Source: Paraburkholderia sp. BL21I4N1
Lineage (GTDB): Bacteria; Pseudomonadota; Gammaproteobacteria; Burkholderiales; Burkholderiaceae
NCBI RefSeq assembly: GCF_002973525.1
Contig: NZ_PVEN01000006.1
Span: 372,001 to 436,000 of the forward strand
Length of the DNA: 64,000 nucleotides
Reading direction: 5' to 3'
A program made the position numbers and the translations under genes. Below, piece after piece: positions 16,920 through 24,983 of the stretch (position 1 is its first letter; each line of letters opens with the position of its first letter). The notes below the pieces were generated by a model that saw only the letters and a program-made list of their open reading frames with translations, did no database searches and was not told where the DNA came from.

Positions 16920-18302
16920 ATGCCCTCGGACCCGGATCACAACGCACATAACGCACGCAACGCCCCGCGCGCGACGCTCGAAAGCGCCCTCGCCGCCACG
17001 CCGCGCGACGCGGCCCTGCATCGCACGATGGCCGACGCGCTGCGTACCGACGGCGACGAACTCGGCGCGCTCGCGCATCTGATCGCGGCTCAAACGCTCG
17101 ACGCCTACGCGGCCAATCAGCCGGACGCGACGACCGCGATGCTTTGCGACGTCGCGACGGGTTACATGATGAAAGGTGACGACGAACGCGCCGCGCATTG
17201 GTATCGGCTCGTGCTGGCGCTGGACCCGAACGTCGCGATCGCGTATCTGAACCTCGCCGCCATCCACACCAACTCTGGCGAACTCGCCGATGCGCACGCC
17301 TGCCGCGAGCGCGCGTACGCGTTGCAGCGCGTCTACGTCGAACGCGTGGGTTCGCCCGCGCTGAACGTGTTGATTCTTTGCGTGGGCAGCGGCATCGGCA
17401 ATATCCCGTTCGACGCGCTGTTTCCGACCACCGTGTGTTGCCGGATCAAATACGCAATCGACCACGCGCGCGAAGAAGAAGACGCGCAGCTTCCACCGTA
17501 CGACCTGGTTTTCAATGCAATCGGCGACGCCGACGTCGCGGCCCCGCTTGCCGCGCGGCTCGAACGCTTCGCGGCACACTGCGAGCGGCCGCTGCTCAAT
17601 CCGCCGTCGAGCGTCGCCAGAACGTTTCGTCATCAGCTTGGCGCGTTGCTGGCCGGTCTCGACAATGTAGCCGTGGCACCCTGCGTGCGAAACGACACGC
17701 AGCCCGCATCGCGCGACGAACTCGAACAGCGCCTCGCCGAAAGCGCGCTGTCGTTTCCGCTGCTGGTCCGTCCGACCGCCACTCATGGCGGCGAGGGCAT
17801 GTTGCGCTGCGACTCGCTCGCCGCGCTCGAAGCTCGACCCGACGCGCTGACAGGTCCGCACTATCTGACCGGCTTCACCGACTATCGGTCGACGGACAAT
17901 CACTACCGCAAATACCGGGTGATTTTCGTCGACCGTCAGCCGTTTGCTTACCACCTCGCCATTTCGCCGGACTGGATGGTCCACTACTTCTCGGCCGACA
18001 TGGAACGGCACGCATGGAAACTCGACGAAGAAAGACGTTTTCTCGACGACGCGCGCGCCGCGCTCGGCGACCGTGCATGGGACGCCGTCACGGCCATTGG
18101 CCAACGACTCGACCTCGATTACGGCGGCATCGATTTCACCTTGCTGCCCGATGGCCGCGTGTTCGTCTTCGAAGCGAATGCAACCATGCTCACGCATTAC
18201 GAGCGCGGCAACGGGCCACTTGCGCATAAGAACGCGTATATCGAGCGTATTTTCAATGCGTTCGGTGCGCTGCGAGCCAACCGCGCTGGTCGCAAAAGGT
18301 AA
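16920..18302 (+). CDS. TPR protein with C-terminal ATP-grasp domain
   Basis: 460 aa. The N-terminal 140 residues are TPR repeats (for example the segment around HWYRLVLALDPNVAIAYLNL). Residues 150-270 form a pre-ATP-grasp domain opening with a Rossmann-like strand (ALNVLILCVGSGIGN). The rest is an ATP-grasp core: FPLLVRPTATHGGEGM (nucleotide lid), and GGIDFTLLPDGRVFVFEANA with the metal ligands Asp, Glu and Asn. ATP-grasp enzymes ligate a carboxylate to an amine; the TPRs may hold a peptide or protein partner. ATG at 16920 is chosen for AAAGGA upstream; a GTG 18 bp earlier lacks a site. The substrate is unknown. Confidence 0.8.
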   Translation: MPSDPDHNAHNARNAPRATLESALAATPRDAALHRTMADALRTDGDELGALAHLIAAQTLDAYAANQPDATTAMLCDVATGYMMKGDDERAAHWYRLVLALDPNVAIAYLNLAAIHTNSGELADAHACRERAYALQRVYVERVGSPALNVLILCVGSGIGNIPFDALFPTTVCCRIKYAIDHAREEEDAQLPPYDLVFNAIGDADVAAPLAARLERFAAHCERPLLNPPSSVARTFRHQLGALLAGLDNVAVAPCVRNDTQPASRDELEQRLAESALSFPLLVRPTATHGGEGMLRCDSLAALEARPDALTGPHYLTGFTDYRSTDNHYRKYRVIFVDRQPFAYHLAISPDWMVHYFSADMERHAWKLDEERRFLDDARAALGDRAWDAVTAIGQRLDLDYGGIDFTLLPDGRVFVFEANATMLTHYERGNGPLAHKNAYIERIFNAFGALRANRAGRKR

Positions 18303-18368
18303 GATGGCGCCTCCTGGCCAACGCCGCGATCGACTAAGAGCGGCCTGCAAAACCAATTCCCATTCATC

Positions 18369-19562
18369 ATGCGGCTCCAGAAGCACAACCCGATCGTCCA
18401 TGCGCGGCTCCAGTCCACGGCATGCTTCGCCGCACTATGCTTTATGCATGGCACAGCGCTAGCCGATTGCATCGACGACGCCGCGGCTTTTCAACACGTC
18501 AACGTGAGTTTGATGCGCGGAATCGCGCAGGTCGAATCGGGCATGCAGCCGAATCGCATCAATACCAACAGCAATGGCACGACCGATATCGGACTGATGC
18601 AAATCAACAGTTCCTGGCTGCCGGTGCTGGCGCGCGAGGGCATTAGCGAACAGAGCCTGTTCGATCCTTGCACCAATGCTTATGTCGGCGCGTGGATTCT
18701 GTCGGAGAACATTCGCCAGTTCGGGCCGAACTGGAACGCCGTCGGGGCCTACAACGCGGCGTCGCCCGATAAGCGCCTGAGCTATGCGCGCAAGGTCTAT
18801 GATGCGGTTCAATCCATCTCCGCTTCGCCGGATTCATCCATGCCTATTCTCCCGCCTTCCTTTACGCCGCCGCAGACTTATAGCCCATTCACGAGCCTCG
18901 AAATCACGCCCGTGCAGAGCGGCCGCCCCCGCGCCGGCACGGTTGCCGGCGCGAATGGCCTAAGCGGCGCAACCGGCGCCAGTTCCACGATCGCGGCCTC
19001 GGCGGCGTACAACTTCGGCTGGACCGTCACCGGCGCGGATCAGGCAAAGCCCATGCAGGTTTTCGACGATGGTTCGAAGGTGTTCGTCCAGTTCGTCGAC
19101 ATGAAACACATTCCGGCCATTTTCGCGGAGACGCCGAACGGGCGCGTGCTGCTGCGCTGGGATCTGCAATTCCCGTATGCCGTGATCGCACGCCCGGAGC
19201 AGACGCTGATTTTCCAGAGCGGAACGTTCGAAGCGCGTGCTTCGCGCACGCCCGGCGCCGCGCAGTCGGCGGCTAGTGCGCCGAGCCGCGATGCGGTGCC
19301 GGCAGTTGCGTCGACAGCGGCGTCGAGCGCGATTGCCACGTCGACGAGCCGCGATCAGAAATCGGCCCGCGCAGCATCGACGGACGCGCTCTGGTACGTC
19401 AGCAGTCCGACGACGAGTAAGCCGCAGCCACAAGCGAGCACGGCGCAGGCGGTTCCGTTGCAAGCCGCGGCGGAGCCGCCGAGCGCGCCGCCTGCTGCGC
19501 CGGCGCCGAAGGCCAAGCCCGCTCCCTCGACTGACGCGCTTTGGTATATCAACGCCAAATGA
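18369..19562 (+). CDS. lytic transglycosylase fused to a VirB9/TrbG-like domain
   Basis: 397 aa. A signal peptide (1-32) precedes a VirB1-type lysozyme-like SLT domain (about 33-150) with catalytic Glu56 in AQVESG, DIGLMQINSSW, and the AYNAAS block; Cys34 and Cys101 are placed to form a disulfide. After a Pro-rich linker comes a beta domain (about 210-290) with PMQVFDDGSKVFVQF and HIPAIFAETPNGR, the signature of VirB9/TrbG N-terminal domains. The tail is low-complexity Ala/Ser/Pro with STDALWY occurring twice, the second time next to the C-terminus. No conjugation genes are adjacent. It starts 66 bp after the ATP-grasp gene and may be co-transcribed with it. Confidence 0.8.
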   Translation: MRLQKHNPIVHARLQSTACFAALCFMHGTALADCIDDAAAFQHVNVSLMRGIAQVESGMQPNRINTNSNGTTDIGLMQINSSWLPVLAREGISEQSLFDPCTNAYVGAWILSENIRQFGPNWNAVGAYNAASPDKRLSYARKVYDAVQSISASPDSSMPILPPSFTPPQTYSPFTSLEITPVQSGRPRAGTVAGANGLSGATGASSTIAASAAYNFGWTVTGADQAKPMQVFDDGSKVFVQFVDMKHIPAIFAETPNGRVLLRWDLQFPYAVIARPEQTLIFQSGTFEARASRTPGAAQSAASAPSRDAVPAVASTAASSAIATSTSRDQKSARAASTDALWYVSSPTTSKPQPQASTAQAVPLQAAAEPPSAPPAAPAPKAKPAPSTDALWYINAK

Positions 19563-19634
19563 TCGCGCGCGGGTAGCGGGTGCTGGTGAGCGGGGCAACG
19601 CCCGCGTCGGGCCGAGTTCGACAGCCCCGCAAAA

Positions 19635-21536
19635 CTAGGCCGCACTGCCCAACCGCGCAGCCCACGCTTCAAACTCCGCATACAGCGCGGACAGCGATTC
19701 GTCATTGCTCGCTATCCGCTGCGCGCCGTGGACGATCGAGATCGACGCGTCGAGATCGCCCCGTTGCAGGGACGGCGTGGCCTGCTCACTTCGCCTGAAA
19801 GCCTCCTGACTCTGCTGCCACGCGTCGGCGGCGGAACGATTACATTCCGCGGCGAGATAGCTCACGTTCAACGTCTCTCCCGTCAAGGCGAACAACGTCT
19901 GATCGAGCGTCGCGCTATTGCCGGGCGCCCAATAATGTTCAGCGAGCAGCGGCCCGACCGCCGGATTGTCGACGATATAGCCGAGCGACTGGATCAAATA
20001 GGCGCGCGTTTGCGCCGCGGCCATCCTGGCCAGCAGATAGCCGTGGTAATACACGGCGATGTCGTGATAAATCGGATGAGGGGTGGCCAGCACGTAGTTG
20101 GTGTGCCCCGCAATGCCGAGAATGCGCTTTGTCACCGACCGGGCAAGTTCGAGTATCGAGTCCGGCGTGCGCTGCGCGTCGTCCATGTTGTACAGCGCCC
20201 ATTCGAAATACGTCGGAACCAGATCGCGCCGTTCGCTGTAGGCCAGAAAAGCCTGACGCGCTTCGACGCGTGCGCGAATCGCTTCTTCCGGCATCGGCTT
20301 GCCGGCGGCGTCCATGGCGTAGCGTCGCAGCCAGCAGGGATCGGCGGGCAATGCGTCGAAGAACTTGGCCTGCGCTTCGAGCAAAGCGGGCGAACTCGGG
20401 GCGAATTCCTGCGCAAAACAGGGCGAATTCCGCGTGACGTTGGCGTAATGCGCGGCATGGCCGGCCTCGTGAAACAGCACGTTGAGCCCCTGCAAACCGG
20501 CACCCGCCTGCTGCGGCCGCGCCGTCGACGTGAAGCGAACGTCGGCCGGCATCCAGCCGTGGGTGTCGTCGCGATAGCCCGGCGTGGGGGCAATGCAAAA
20601 GCCTGTGGGGAATTTGCCTTGCCGGTCCAGCAAATCTATCTCCAACCGGGCACCGCGATACGACACGCCCATGCGGCGAAACGATTCGGCCCAACGTTCC
20701 AATGCTTTTCCAAACGGGAAATAGGCTTCATGCCTCTGTGAATCGCCGCCCCGCATCAGGTACATCAGATTGCGCGGCAGCAATGCCTGCTCGCCGTGCT
20801 CCGACACCAGCCGATGCAACGATTGCTGATGCGCGTCGCGAGTACTCGATTCGAAGCCGTCGAAGATCTCGAATAACTGTTCGGGTGTCATGCCGCTATT
20901 CATTTGCAATCGATAGTCGAAGAAATTGCGGTAGCCAAGTTCTCGCGCCAATTCATTGCGCTTGCCGACAATATCGACAAAGCCATTCTCCACCACCCAG
21001 CGTTCGAGCCCGTGCAGCGCTTCGTGCGAGCTTTGACGCGAGGAAGCGTCCGGGTTAGATGCCAGATTGCTTCTGAGCGCTGCGGGCGAAGCATTCTCAC
21101 GACGGCCTTCGGCGCCGATGTGATTCATCGTGTACGCCTGACGTCGCGCGTACAGGTCGACGTCCCGTTCGGTCAACTCGGACAGCAACGCAGCGGCGCG
21201 ATCGGTGCCGATCGCATTGGCCTCGAATACGGCGACCCAGCCGCGCAATCCACTGACGAGCGCATCGCGCTCGGGCGAGGCTGCGGCGGCATCCAGCACC
21301 GACAGATACTCGCGACACCGAGCGAGACGCGCCGCGTCGGCAGCGTACATCTTGCGACGCAGCGAGGCCGCGCCCAGTGCCTCGTGCTCGTTGCTTTGAC
21401 CGGTGTGAGTCGCCCAGTAGAGCTCGCCTTCCGTGCGCAGCAGTTGCAGATAGTGTTGATTGAGTTCGTCAAAGAACGCGCGAGCGTTTTGCATGTGAGG
21501 GGGTGGGGTTAAAACGTCTGAAAGAGGAGACGACAC
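19635..21536 (-). CDS. M3-like zinc oligopeptidase
   Basis: 633 aa, the size of thimet-oligopeptidase/oligoendopeptidase F enzymes. The zinc motif is FHEAGHAAHYAN (HExxH), with the third ligand expected in the following helix (SPALLEAQAKF). The substrate-channel segment is long and helical. No signal peptide, so it should cleave short peptides in the cytoplasm. The start is uncertain: a GTG at 21536, three bases after the stop of the preceding SRPBCC gene, or an ATG at 21494; neither has a clear ribosome site, and coupling to the upstream gene would favour the GTG. Confidence 0.85.
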   Translation of the reverse strand: MSSPLSDVLTPPPHMQNARAFFDELNQHYLQLLRTEGELYWATHTGQSNEHEALGAASLRRKMYAADAARLARCREYLSVLDAAAASPERDALVSGLRGWVAVFEANAIGTDRAAALLSELTERDVDLYARRQAYTMNHIGAEGRRENASPAALRSNLASNPDASSRQSSHEALHGLERWVVENGFVDIVGKRNELARELGYRNFFDYRLQMNSGMTPEQLFEIFDGFESSTRDAHQQSLHRLVSEHGEQALLPRNLMYLMRGGDSQRHEAYFPFGKALERWAESFRRMGVSYRGARLEIDLLDRQGKFPTGFCIAPTPGYRDDTHGWMPADVRFTSTARPQQAGAGLQGLNVLFHEAGHAAHYANVTRNSPCFAQEFAPSSPALLEAQAKFFDALPADPCWLRRYAMDAAGKPMPEEAIRARVEARQAFLAYSERRDLVPTYFEWALYNMDDAQRTPDSILELARSVTKRILGIAGHTNYVLATPHPIYHDIAVYYHGYLLARMAAAQTRAYLIQSLGYIVDNPAVGPLLAEHYWAPGNSATLDQTLFALTGETLNVSYLAAECNRSAADAWQQSQEAFRRSEQATPSLQRGDLDASISIVHGAQRIASNDESLSALYAEFEAWAARLGSAA

Positions 21537-21539
21537 GTT

Positions 21540-22019
21540 TTATTTCGTGGCCCAGCGAACGAGCCGCGCATGGCGATGGCGGAATAGAAACTTGAGCACG
21601 CCGAGCATGCCGCGCCGCCACAGGGGTATCGTTGCGCCGGGCCAACGCAATTCGAAGGTCAGCCGGTCATGCACCTCGCACCCTTCGTTTGCGTCGCGAA
21701 CAGTCCGCTCGTGCACCCACGAGCGGATGCCCAGCATGCGCGACGTTTCCTTGAACCGGTAATCCGGTCCTACGTCCACTTCGGCTAGCGTCAGATCGTC
21801 GAAATCCACCGGGAGCCAACCGAATGCGAGCAGCCAGCTTCGGCCAAGGTACTGGCCACGCGGTACCTGATCGATCGTCTTGCCGCGCAAGCCCGACGGC
21901 GTGGTCATGCGCAACCAGGGGAACAATTCGTCGTTGATGCCTTCCGGTGTCGTCACGCGACGCCACACGTCGAGTGCGCTGAGTGGCAGCGTCGACTTCT
22001 GTTCGAACGTCAATTTCAT
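21540..22019 (-). CDS. SRPBCC-fold protein
   Basis: 159 aa, START/Bet v1-like fold: begins MKLTFEQKSTLPLSALDVW, a typical first strand and helix, and ends with RHRHARLVRWATK. It is a ligand-binding or cyclase-like pocket protein of unknown substrate. The ATG at 22019 is preferred over a TTG 30 bp upstream on similarity to other SRPBCC proteins. It sits in a probable three-gene transcription unit: GNAT acetyltransferase, SRPBCC, peptidase. Confidence 0.7.
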   Translation of the reverse strand: MKLTFEQKSTLPLSALDVWRRVTTPEGINDELFPWLRMTTPSGLRGKTIDQVPRGQYLGRSWLLAFGWLPVDFDDLTLAEVDVGPDYRFKETSRMLGIRSWVHERTVRDANEGCEVHDRLTFELRWPGATIPLWRRGMLGVLKFLFRHRHARLVRWATK

Positions 22020-22057
22020 TTTTTGGGCAATGGCGTTGGACGAGTTCAAGCCGGCAG

Positions 22058-22495
22058 TTACCGCGCAATGACCTTTCTCATCGACGGTGCACGATGCAGC
22101 GCAAAATTCTGCCGCTCATAGAAGGGAACCGCGTCAGGATGCGCGTCGAGAAACACCGCCGTCATGTCGCGTGCCCGTGCATCGGCTTCGGCATAATCCA
22201 TCAGCGCGCGGCCAGCGCCGCTGCCTCGTACATCGGCATCGACAACGAGATCGTCGATATGCAGATGCGCACCGCGTGCGAGCGTATGAACCGGCCGCAT
22301 ACCCATGACGCCGACCAGCGTGTCACCTTCAAATGCGCCAACGAGTTCATAGCCGGTATGCGTCTGACGGCGTACCCGTTGCAGGAACTCCGCTTCATCC
22401 AGCGAGCGCAACTGCACGATGACGGGAAACGCTTGCGGCCATTCAGTCGGGGTAAGGCGTCGGACATTGAGGCGGGTGCGGCCACTTGCGGTCAT
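22058..22495 (-). CDS. GNAT-family N-acetyltransferase
   Basis: 145 aa, single GNAT domain. The acetyl-CoA binding strand and loop read IDDLVVDADVRGSGAGRALM (the RGxGxGR/A signature) and the C-terminal PFYERQNFA block follows. Substrate unknown. First gene of the short run with the SRPBCC and peptidase genes, with a gap of about 40 bp to the next. Confidence 0.85.
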   Translation of the reverse strand: MTASGRTRLNVRRLTPTEWPQAFPVIVQLRSLDEAEFLQRVRRQTHTGYELVGAFEGDTLVGVMGMRPVHTLARGAHLHIDDLVVDADVRGSGAGRALMDYAEADARARDMTAVFLDAHPDAVPFYERQNFALHRAPSMRKVIAR

Positions 22496-22571
22496 AGCGC
22501 TTCAATCCATTCCGTTTGAAGAATCCCTATTCTTGCATAAGGTGTCCAGTCCGGAACACGCGGCAAGTTCG

Positions 22572-23921
22572 TCAGCGACGATTGGCGGTTGTTTCAGGCA
22601 ACCACGCGCCATGAAACCCCGCGGGAATTCGCCTGGGCAAGCGCACGCTCGCGAGCGGATCGCCCTCTATCTGGCGGCCGTCGAGAATCACCACGTCGGT
22701 CGTATCGCTCGCCTGCCGATAGGCACACACGAGCAGCCAACCGTCGTCTTCACGCGTCGCGCCGGGACGCGGCACGAATACGGGTTCGCTGTTCTGATCT
22801 CCTTCCGGCACCCTGTAGCGTTACTGCGTGCCGCGTTCCAGGTCATAACGCACGACGCCACGCATTTCCGTATTAGTCGGTTGCTCGACCGCGTATAGAA
22901 ACCGATAAGGCTGACCGGTCCGCGTTTCGTTGATACGAGGCAGTTCGATACCGGTATCGTCGAGCGGGGTTTCATCGACCGTACCGCGATCGAGATCGAT
23001 CACGTAACGCCACAGCACGCCGAGCGGGTTGTCGAGAAAACCCGCACCGCCAGGCGACACGCCCAAGTATTCCGGATAGCGGACGACATCCAGCACGACG
23101 GTCGTTGCGTTCACATCGTAGGCATTCACCACGTGCTGGATCAGACACGGCTTGACTTCGAACCAGCGCATCGCGCCGCCATGACGCGGCATCACACCGA
23201 TCCGCGCCTGACGATCGTCGTGCCAGCGCAAAGGCATCCGGTAGCCGCGCGACAGCATCGAAAAGTCATACGCGACGTTCAGGTCGAACAGGATGCTGCG
23301 CGTCGCCGTGATCGCCATGTCGTGCATCATCGAAGGCGACCGGGACGGCAGTTCGATTTCCATATCGACTGTCGTGTTGCCGTGCGCATCGGTCACGCCG
23401 TAACGCAACCACGGCTTGTCCCAACCGGCGCGAAACGTCATCAGTTCGCCCGTCAGGGGATCGATCTTGGGATGCGCGGTCACACCTTGCATCAGCCCCG
23501 CATGATTGCGAGCCGCGCCGAGCGTCTTGAGTTCGGCCGTAATGGCAAGCGGCGCGCCGCCTTCCGCGAGCGCCAGTATTTCACCCGCATGAACGAGCAC
23601 GTTGACGTTCGGATTCGTATCGAGCACGGACGACGTAGCCGCGAAATCCTGTGCCTGTGCCCAACGCTTTGTGCGCGCCCAGCGATTGCAATAGCGCACG
23701 GCACGCCCCTGCTGAAATGAAACGGCGTGCAGCATCGCGGCTTCCGGCCACCAGGACAACACGTCGTTCCCTGCAAAGCGGCCGCTCAACGGATTGGGGC
23801 CGTTGCGCACCAGCACGCCGTTGAGTTCCGGCGGCAGCGTGCCTGTCACGGGCAAGTCGATCAGATCGACTTCATCGACAACCGGCGCCATGGCGCCGGC
23901 GTTCAGATCGAGCGTGGTCAT
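22572..23921 (-). pseudogene. carotenoid oxygenase gene interrupted by an in-frame TAA
   Basis: A retinal-pigment-epithelial-membrane / carotenoid cleavage oxygenase (nonheme iron, cleaves polyene or stilbene double bonds). ATG at 23921 has GGAGG six bases upstream. 366 codons are open, then TAA at 22821-22823 follows Gln, and the same frame continues RYRVPEGDQNSEPVFVP for 82 more codons to a normal stop. Iron-ligand His candidates are in GVTAHPKID, MMHDMAI and LIQHVVNAYD; the fourth, in AGFHGAWLP, lies after the TAA. The truncated product should therefore be inactive. A CAA-to-TAA change explains it. A sequencing error or readthrough are the alternatives. Confidence 0.85.
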
Positions 23922-24053
23922 GCGCGACCTCCACCAGCGCGTGAATGCAACGCCGTCAACAACGCGAGGCAGACGCGCCCTTTGGACAAACCGTGAAAAT
24001 TGAAACGAGCCTTTGTCGCCACATTGATCTCCAAACGGACAATGCCGCATTTA

Positions 24054-24091
24054 TACCCGGGTAAATATAGAGAGTTAATAACACCCGGGTA
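24054..24091. promoter_or_regulatory. repeated ACCCGGGTA sites, candidate IclR operators
   Basis: TACCCGGGTA (24054-24063) and ACCCGGGTA (24083-24091) lie 28 bp apart in an otherwise AT-rich stretch between the carotenoid oxygenase gene and the IclR gene. Both cores are self-complementary and both are followed by AAATA/AAATAA. Spacing near three helical turns suits a dimer-of-dimers regulator such as IclR. Confidence 0.5.
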
Positions 24092-24172
24092 AAATAATGA
24101 CAGCAGCGGCTCGTCTTGACGCCGCCCGCCACGCCTTCTAGCATGGTCCGCTCTACAGAACGTTCTTCTCCC

Positions 24173-24934
24173 ATGCAAAACGAAGATTCAGACAAAGGTG
24201 GCGGCGTCGCGGCGCTCGATCGCGCGTTCGCGATACTCGGCGCGTTCGAGTCGGGCGAGAAAGGCGTATCGCTCGCGGACCTGGCGCGCCGCACCGGCTA
24301 CTACAAGAGCACGTTGCTGCGCCTGCTCGGCGCGCTCGATCACGGCGGCTTCGTGCGCAAGCTGGAAGACGGGCGCTATTCGATCGGCCCCGAACCGCTA
24401 CGACTCGCGCAGATCTACCAGGAGTCGTTTCATGTGCGCCATGTCGTCGAGCCGCTGCTTCAGCAACTCGCCATCGATTCGGGTGAAACGTCGTCGTTTT
24501 ATGTGCGCCAGGGCAGCCACCGGATCGTGCTGCATCGTGTCGAGCCGGCGCGTGCGGTACGGGTATCGATTCGCGAGGGCGAGCGCTTTCCGATCGATCG
24601 CGGCGCGTCGGGCAAAGTGCTGCTCGCGTTTTCCAAGCCCTATAAAAAGGGTTTCGACGACGTGCGCGATCGAATGTGGGCGGTGTCGTACGGCGAGCGC
24701 GATCCGGACACCGCGTCGGTATCGGTGCCGGTGCTCGGCCTGGGAGGGGAACTGGTCGGCGCGCTGACCGTGTCGGGACCGCGGGAACGGATCGGCGCCG
24801 TGGAGTCGATGCGTGCCGCGTGCAAGCTACTGCTGAGCGCTTCGGCTCGGGCGGGCGCGGCGCTCGGCGGCGATTCGTCGATGTTTGCCCATGGCCTCAA
24901 GCTCGCGGATCAAAACGATTTCGCGGCGCCGTAG
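24173..24934 (+). CDS. IclR-family transcriptional regulator
   Basis: 253 aa. N-terminal winged HTH (about residues 8-75: VAALDRAFAILGAFE, SLADLARRTGYYKSTLLRLL) and a C-terminal GAF-like effector domain (RIVLHRVEPARAVRVSIREG, DRGASGKVLLAF, VPVLGLGGELVGALTVSGP). The ATG at 24173 is chosen because upstream in-frame starts would add unrelated residues; the ribosome site is weak. It is divergent from the broken carotenoid oxygenase gene, which it presumably controls in response to an aromatic or polyene-derived acid. Confidence 0.85.
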   Translation: MQNEDSDKGGGVAALDRAFAILGAFESGEKGVSLADLARRTGYYKSTLLRLLGALDHGGFVRKLEDGRYSIGPEPLRLAQIYQESFHVRHVVEPLLQQLAIDSGETSSFYVRQGSHRIVLHRVEPARAVRVSIREGERFPIDRGASGKVLLAFSKPYKKGFDDVRDRMWAVSYGERDPDTASVSVPVLGLGGELVGALTVSGPRERIGAVESMRAACKLLLSASARAGAALGGDSSMFAHGLKLADQNDFAAP

Positions 24935-24983
24935 TTAGCGACGGCTGCCGGCAAGCCATGGTCGGCAACCATCGGCTTGCGAT

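Noticed and set aside
16767..18401. Long open frame on the minus strand opposite the ATP-grasp gene
   Set aside because: It is a high-GC shadow frame: rich in Arg/Val/Gly, no known motif, and the plus strand carries clear ATP-grasp and TPR signatures.
22811..22823. Frameshift as the cause of the split carotenoid oxygenase
   Set aside because: Both parts are in the same reading frame; the break is one stop codon, not a shift.
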